64,000 bases of DNA, from assembly GCA_026120185.1 (NCBI GenBank), contig JANUWF010001659.1, positions 5,208,001 through 5,272,000 on the forward strand, read 5' to 3'. Both the position numbers and the translations under genes were made by a program. Positions within the stretch are counted from its first letter, which is position 1. Each line of letters starts with the position of its first letter. The notes beneath the pieces are model-generated. The model saw only the letters and a program-made list of their open reading frames with translations, did not search any database and was not told the DNA's origin. Shown here piece after piece: positions 59,077 to 64,000 of this stretch. This stretch comes from Voacanga thouarsii. Its lineage: Eukaryota; Streptophyta; Magnoliopsida; Gentianales; Apocynaceae.

Positions 59077-60158
59077 TTACCGAAGTAGTGGGAGGTAGCT
59101 TCTCAATTGCTTCAATTTTGGCCCTATCACCTCTATACCCTTCCTTGAAATTTTATGCCCCAACATAATACTTTCTTGAACCATAAAGTGGCATTTTTCC
59201 CAATTAAGCATTAGGTTAGTCTTTTCACATCTTGCTAGAACATTTTCAAGATTAGATAAACACAAATCAAACGAATCACCAAAAACTGAAAAATTATCCA
59301 TAAATACCTCCATGATGTCCCCCACGAGTCCTTCAAAGATAGCTGTCATAGACATTTGGAATGTTCCAGGACTATTGCATAGACCAAACAACATCCGACA
59401 ATATGCAAAAGTACTATATGGACATGTAAAAGTTATTTTTTCTTGGTCTTCTGGAGCTGTGGGAATTTGTAGGTAGCCCAAAAACCCATCCAAGAAAAAA
59501 TAGTACTCATGTCCAGCTAACCTTTCCAATATTTGGTCAATGAAAGGGAGAGGAAAGTGATCTTTCCTAGTGGCTTTGTTTAGCATCCTATAATCTATGC
59601 AAAATCTCCAATCTGTGATCAATCTCATAGGGACTAGCTCATTTTTATCATTGGGACTCACCGTCATTCTCCCTTCTTAGTTACCACTTGAGTAGGACTC
59701 ACCCAAACACTATCAGAAATAAGGTAAATGATGCCTGAATCTAAGAGCTTAACCACCTCACCTTTTACCACTTCACTCATATGTGGGTTCAACCTACGTT
59801 GGGGTTGTACTACAGGTTTTGCACCTTCTTCCATTAAAATCTTGTGAGTGCAGAATGATGGACTAATGCCCTTAATATCAGTAATCTTCCAAGCTATAAC
59901 TCTCGTATATTTTCCCAACATACTTACTAATTTGGTCTTTTGTTTAGTATTGAGATCTTTGGCAATGATGTCAGGCAATTTACATCCTATAAATAAGAAA
60001 ACGTATTCCAAATGCTCGGGCAGGTCTTTGAAGTCTAATTTGGGAGGATCTTCTATGGATGATTTCATTCTCCCTAAACTGCTTTTCTTAATTTCCAAAT
60101 TATGCATACTATCCTCATTGTGAAAGTCCTTTAAATACACCATTGATGTTTCTATCAA
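59077..60158 (-). pseudogene. Athila-type reverse transcriptase
   Basis: Two open pieces (60158-59664 and 59667-59077) meet at a frame change near 59665. The first carries the pre-RT linker and the RT start (GAKPVVQPQRRLNPHMSEVV). The second has RFCIDYRMLNKATRKDHFPL, the first catalytic Asp (FLDGFLGYLQI, D60), and the active-site box VFMDNFSVFG at residues 121-130, in which the second Asp is Asn. That change alone would abolish polymerization. Confidence 0.87.
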
Positions 60159-60364
60159 CTCCTTCTCAATGGATTCCTACATCAAATCAAAAATAGGTTC
60201 GTCGAGAATATAAACTCTTAGATAAGAATCATCAGAAAACACAGGGTGTTGCATGCTCTTGTGGACTTGAATGACTACTTCTTCATCCCCAACCCTAAGT
60301 GTCAACCTCTCCCCCCCCCCCCCCCATGAACATCAATTAATGCTTTTGCTGTAGCTAGGATGGG
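60159..60364 (-). pseudogene. Athila-type protease-RT linker
   Basis: Connects protease with RT. A run of about 16 C at 60309-60325 lies inside it, breaking the frame by length. Nothing else is recognisable. Confidence 0.55.
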
Positions 60365-60703
60365 TCAACCTAAGATTAAAGGGACTTTCGAATCTTCATC
60401 CATGTCAAGAATAACAAAATCCACAGAAAATATGAATTTATCAACTTTTACCAACACATCTTCTATTATGCCCCTAGGATATTTGATAGATCTATCCGCG
60501 AGTTGAATACTCATTCTAGTGGGCTGTAGTTCTCCTAGGCCTAGCTTTTTAAATGTTTTATATGGCAATAAATTAATGCTAGCACCTAGGTTAGCTAATG
60601 CATTACATACATAAAGAGCGCCAATTAAATATGGGATAGAGAAACTCCCTGGATCATTTTCTTTATTGGCAAATTCAGTTTGTCCTGCAAGATAGCTGAG
60701 CAT
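60365..60703 (-). pseudogene. Athila-type protease
   Basis: Reads ALANLGASINLLPYKTFKKL then TRMSIQLADRSIKYPRGIIE and FVILDMDEDSKVPLILG. The catalytic position of this family (usually DLGAS) is NLGAS here, so the active Asp is lost. It overlaps in another frame with the end of gag (60625-60703), reflecting a frameshift. Confidence 0.83.
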
Positions 60704-61396
60704 TCTTTATTGAGGACCACTGTGGACAACTCTTCCAATTGCTTTTTGTTGACGAGCATGCTTTTAAGAAACTTGGCGTATTTGGGCATGTGAATTAAAT
60801 CTTCACTGAGGGCGATGTTTTTGTGTAGTTGTTTAAATTCGTCAAGAAATTTGTCGAATTGGGCATCCTTTAAGGCTTTGTATAAACGGGTAGGATACGG
60901 TATGTTAGGCTGAAAAGGAGGCTTTTCCGGAGATGGACAGGGGGTAGCCGGCGCCGGTTCCAGTGCTTCGGCTGGCGCCGGTTCAGTTCTGGGTGGCTGG
61001 GTCTCAGGGTTATCGGATAGCCGGCGCTGATTCTCTTCTTCCAGTTGGCACCAGTTGCCATCTGTAATGTCTGGCAACTCTTTTCCACTTCGCAATATGA
61101 CAGTAGCTATTTCCTCACTGGCTATTGGGGTTAGTCCGTGAGATTTTATCACCATGTCCGTCAAAAACTAAATTTTTTGTTCCATGTTGTGGATAATCGC
61201 TTCGAATTTATCAAAGGTGGAATCTATTTCTTGGAAATGCCTCGTGACATGAACAACAAATTTCCCAATTATGGTTTCGAGCTCTACTGATTCTGATGCT
61301 GCACGTGTTATTTCTGAAGTGTAATGGGGGTACTGCCCTTCATTAAACATCCTCTGATTCCAATTCACCATTTCTCCTAAACATAGAAGTGAGTAA
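60704..61396 (-). pseudogene. Athila-type gag C-terminal part, cut by an insertion
   Basis: From 61396 on the reverse strand: LGEMVNWNQRMFNEGQYPHY, then a stop at about 61165, then EEIATVILRSGKELPDI (Athila gag C-terminus) and a Pro-rich stretch (EPAPAEALEPAPATPCPSPE) at 60930-61010. The LQHKNIAL/MPKYAKFLK segment leads into protease. The rest of gag, 5' leader and LTR lie beyond the Tekay-type LTR that starts at 61397. Confidence 0.82.
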
Positions 61397-63031
61397 TGTA
61401 ACACCCCGCTACCTAGGCCCACCAGGACCGGGGATGTCGGCACGTCTAAAGGACAAGGGGTCTTTATAACTAGGTCACACAAATAAAATTGCGGAATAAA
61501 AATAATACTTTAACTTAAAAATTTATTACAACCCAAAGAAAACTCCAAAAATAAATCCATGAATTCCCAAAACAAAACCATAAATAAAATTATCCACTCT
61601 TGTCTCCCCAAAACAATACATAGAATTAAATGACAAAAATCTCTTCCAAGGCAGATACTACTAGCTACTCATCCCCACAGCAGGATTGACCTGAAGTCAT
61701 GGTAAAAAGGTGATGAGACAGAAATCTCAGTAAGTCCGTGTGTGCTTTGGGTATTTAATGAAAGCAGTTCATGGATGCAAAGTGTGAAATCTTTATAAGA
61801 GAAATATTGGCAAGCAATAAACATTAGTCAAAAGCAAAAGTGGCGTTTTAGCTATTCTAGCCATACATGATCAATAAAATCAACCACTCATAAGAAAGGA
61901 TTATGAGTTACCACACGTTGGGTCCCACAACCGGATGGTCAGTATGCCACACTTTGTGCATACCGCCGGTCAGAATGTCACACTTTGTGCAGACCGACAA
62001 AAGTAGGTGATCGGCCTACTGGCCAAGATACTACTCCTTCTCTATACCCAAATAACAACCGGGTGTCCATTATGGTAAAACACAGTCACTTGACTGAAAA
62101 GAACACTGCTAGCTTGGACCGGCACGACCCACTGGACTGACGTCCTATCCGGGAAGGACTCACCCCTCAGAGGTGGCCACCTGCTGAGAGACTTACCCTA
62201 ACGCCTCAAGGACTAGTCCTAGTACTCCACCCTTATTGAGTACTAAACGGCATTTCCCACTTGGGATAAAATGAACAAAACATGATTCCACATGAAACTG
62301 GCAATTTAGGGGTCTCCAAAGTCGTTATCAAAATCAGTTTTAGAAAGTATTTTGAGTTTGAGTAAATCTGCTCAATAATACAATTGTTTGAAATAAGGAA
62401 GAATCCCTCCCTCAATTGTCTTTGCATAAATGAGTGTCCATACACTCTACATTTAGCTTGCCATAAGAAAATATTTCACATCAATCAGGTTTTATGCAGG
62501 AGCTTACCTAATTCTTGCTCACAACAATAAGGTCTCCAACAGCTGACCTAACCCCACATGGGCAAATACAAATCACAATCAATTCTAAGCCAAAATCCAC
62601 TTCATCAATTTTAAATCAACACAACTTACTACTACCATGATCCTAGTGTCCCAAGATTTAAGGTTAAACACTAAGTAAATAGGTTTAAGAGTTGAGCCTA
62701 GTGTGATATTTAAAATAATTAATGGTTTGGGAAATAAATTTTAATAAGTTAAAAGCTTAAATCTTGTTAAGGAAAACTTAAAGTTTATTTGATCAAGAGT
62801 CCTAAGAAGTTTTAGGTAAAATAATGATTTATTAGTACTTTAGTTGTTAGAAAATAATTGATAGCTAAACTAAGTTGAAAATGAATTTAATGAGTCTTGT
62901 TGGAAAAATAATAAATAAATTCTTATTGGGTTTTGATTAAAAGAGAATAATCAAATTTGTAGTAATAAATATTTCACTAATCATAATTATTTCCATAAAA
63001 GGCTTTAATTGATTTCATTATTTTAAATAAC

Positions 63032-63053
63032 ATATATATATATATATATATAT
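63032..63053. repeat. (TA)n microsatellite
   Basis: About 11 AT units inside the Tekay-type LTR. Confidence 0.9.
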
Positions 63054-63767
63054 TATTTTCTAGCAAAGCTGTTATTTATTTGACTAAAATATCCTTATTG
63101 TTTATAATAGTCCAAATCTACCCTTCCTAGGGTTTTTCCAAAAATACAAAAGAAACATTATTTTGTTGAATATTTTATTCAAGAAGTAAAATTAGTTTAG
63201 GGACAACTAGATCATGATTCAATTTCCTATGGCTAACCACAATCAAGAACATATGCAATCCTTCCATTCATCAAATCGACCAAATCGTGCACATAAGCAT
63301 AGTTCTAAATTTATTAAGACATGATCTAACCTCTACTAGCATAAATATGATCATGGCTTCAATAATCTAACATGCATATAAATTATATTCACCAAAGGTG
63401 ACATAATCTCTAGCATGCTTTATCTCAAATACTTCATGCATCAAACCTCAAATCATCACACAATCAATCAAGATAATCCTCACATGCATAAATCTCATCC
63501 CCTTCACAATCATACAAATGTTCATACTTCAATCTCAACAATATATATATACTCGAATCCTATCACCATCCGCCTACAATCAACATCATCTTAGAGACAT
63601 AATTCTAGAGTTTAAAAGAAGGATTGAAGGCACTTACTTGATTGATGAATGCCTGGAAGGAGTTTAGAGTATATCTCAACTCCTAGATGTCTAACTTTGT
63701 CCAAGGGAGATGGCGAGAGCATGATTAGGGGAGAAGGAGTCATCCGGCCAAGAAAGAGGAATTTCGG

Positions 63768-63770
<3 letters not shown>

Positions 63771-63840
<70 letters not shown>

Positions 63841-63848
63841 AGGGAGGG
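63771..63848. repeat. (GA)n microsatellite with GGGA tail
   Basis: About 32 AG units followed by GGGAGGGAGGGAG. Open frames crossing it on either strand are artefacts of the repeat. Confidence 0.95.
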
Positions 63849-64000
63849 AGAGATCATTAGTATGTTTATTCACATAGGTTTTCACTAGAGATCAAGTTTG
63901 GAGAAGATGAAGTTGATAGAGTAAATTTACCTTGAAGATGTTCTTGTCCTTCACAGAAATTTCTGGTTTTGATCCGAAGTAGCAAGATGATTTGAGGAGT

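Larger units (their letters stand above)
53990..61396 (-). mobile_element. Athila-type Ty3/gypsy element, reverse, 5' part missing
   Basis: Reverse-strand order from the right: truncated gag, protease, RT, RNase H, integrase, 1.7 kb non-coding, polypurine tract, 3' LTR. The RT, protease and integrase wording ([37 protein letters not shown]) and the CTTTGCTTGAGAACAAGCAA block before the polypurine tract are typical of the Athila lineage. Gag is cut at 61396 by a Tekay-type LTR, so the 5' LTR is outside the window. Confidence 0.85.
61397..64000 (-). repeat. Tekay/Del-type chromovirus LTR, reverse, runs off the window
   Basis: Left end TGTAACACCCCGC is the reverse complement of the LTR end GCGGGGTGTTACA; inside lies the conserved AAAGACCCCTTGTCC (reverse). 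The central part matches the reverse complement of LTR A (GTGGCCACCTCTGA near 62170; CACTTTGTGC boxes near 61955 and 61985). AGTAA (61392-61396) is the left target copy. LTR A is 3.2 kb, so the end would lie past 64000. Whether this is a solo LTR or a full element cannot be seen. Confidence 0.85.

Noticed and set aside
63612..63888. Open frames rich in Ser-Leu or Glu-Arg at the GA repeat
   Set aside because: Produced entirely by the (GA)n microsatellite within an LTR.
1..64000. Host protein-coding gene hidden among the repeats
   Set aside because: Every substantial frame belongs to a retroelement or the viral insert, or is antisense or low-complexity; I saw no exon-like frames with other motifs. 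Small or non-coding genes cannot be excluded by eye.

Overview
This window is repeat DNA from a plant nuclear genome: a pile of nested, mostly broken LTR retrotransposons of four kinds (Ty1/copia, SIRE-type copia, chromodomain Ty3/gypsy of Tekay/Del type, Athila-type gypsy) around an old integrated geminivirus. I see no host gene, tRNA or rRNA gene. The plant assignment rests on the retrotransposon lineages, the initiator-methionine-tRNA primer sites and the begomovirus-like insert. The species cannot be read from the sequence.

Layout. 1-2911: 3' end of a forward copia (copia-1). 2912-7799: reverse copia (copia-4) lacking its 3' half, inserted in the 5' LTR of a chromovirus (gypsy-1, forward, 7800-23408). 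Gypsy-1 is itself split by a solo LTR of the copia-1/copia-3 family (9937-11379, perfect 5-bp target duplication) and by a full-length reverse copia with both LTRs (copia-2, 12615-21698). It stops at 23408, inside its chromodomain, where a reverse copia (copia-3, 23409 to about 30276) begins. Copia-3 has lost its 5' LTR and abuts a second forward chromovirus (gypsy-2, about 30277-39323) with a clipped 5' LTR and a 3.2-kb 3' LTR. That LTR is followed by a primer site, a 119-bp internal remnant and a diverged LTR (39443-42843). 42844-48577: 3' half of a SIRE-type copia with an env-like region and 3' LTR.

48578-52458 is the most interesting part. It holds an endogenous geminivirus resembling the DNA-B component of a bipartite begomovirus: one circularly permuted unit of about 2.5 kb on the reverse strand (origin stem-loop with an intact nonanucleotide, nuclear-shuttle-protein-like gene on one strand, movement-protein-like gene on the other), joined to a partial second copy in inverted orientation. 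All its genes are broken.

52459 to about 53910 is a forward Athila-type LTR. 53990-61396 is a reverse Athila-type element (3' LTR, integrase, RNase H, RT, protease, truncated gag), and its gag is interrupted at 61397 by the LTR of another reverse Tekay-type element that runs off the window.

Every retrotransposon gene here has stops, frameshifts, deletions or lost catalytic residues, so none looks autonomous. Nesting gives a partial relative order: gypsy-1 is older than the solo LTR, copia-2, copia-3 and copia-4 inside it; the viral insert is probably older than the SIRE and Athila elements cutting it; and the reverse Athila is older than the Tekay LTR at 61397. Boundaries marked 'about' are by-eye estimates.
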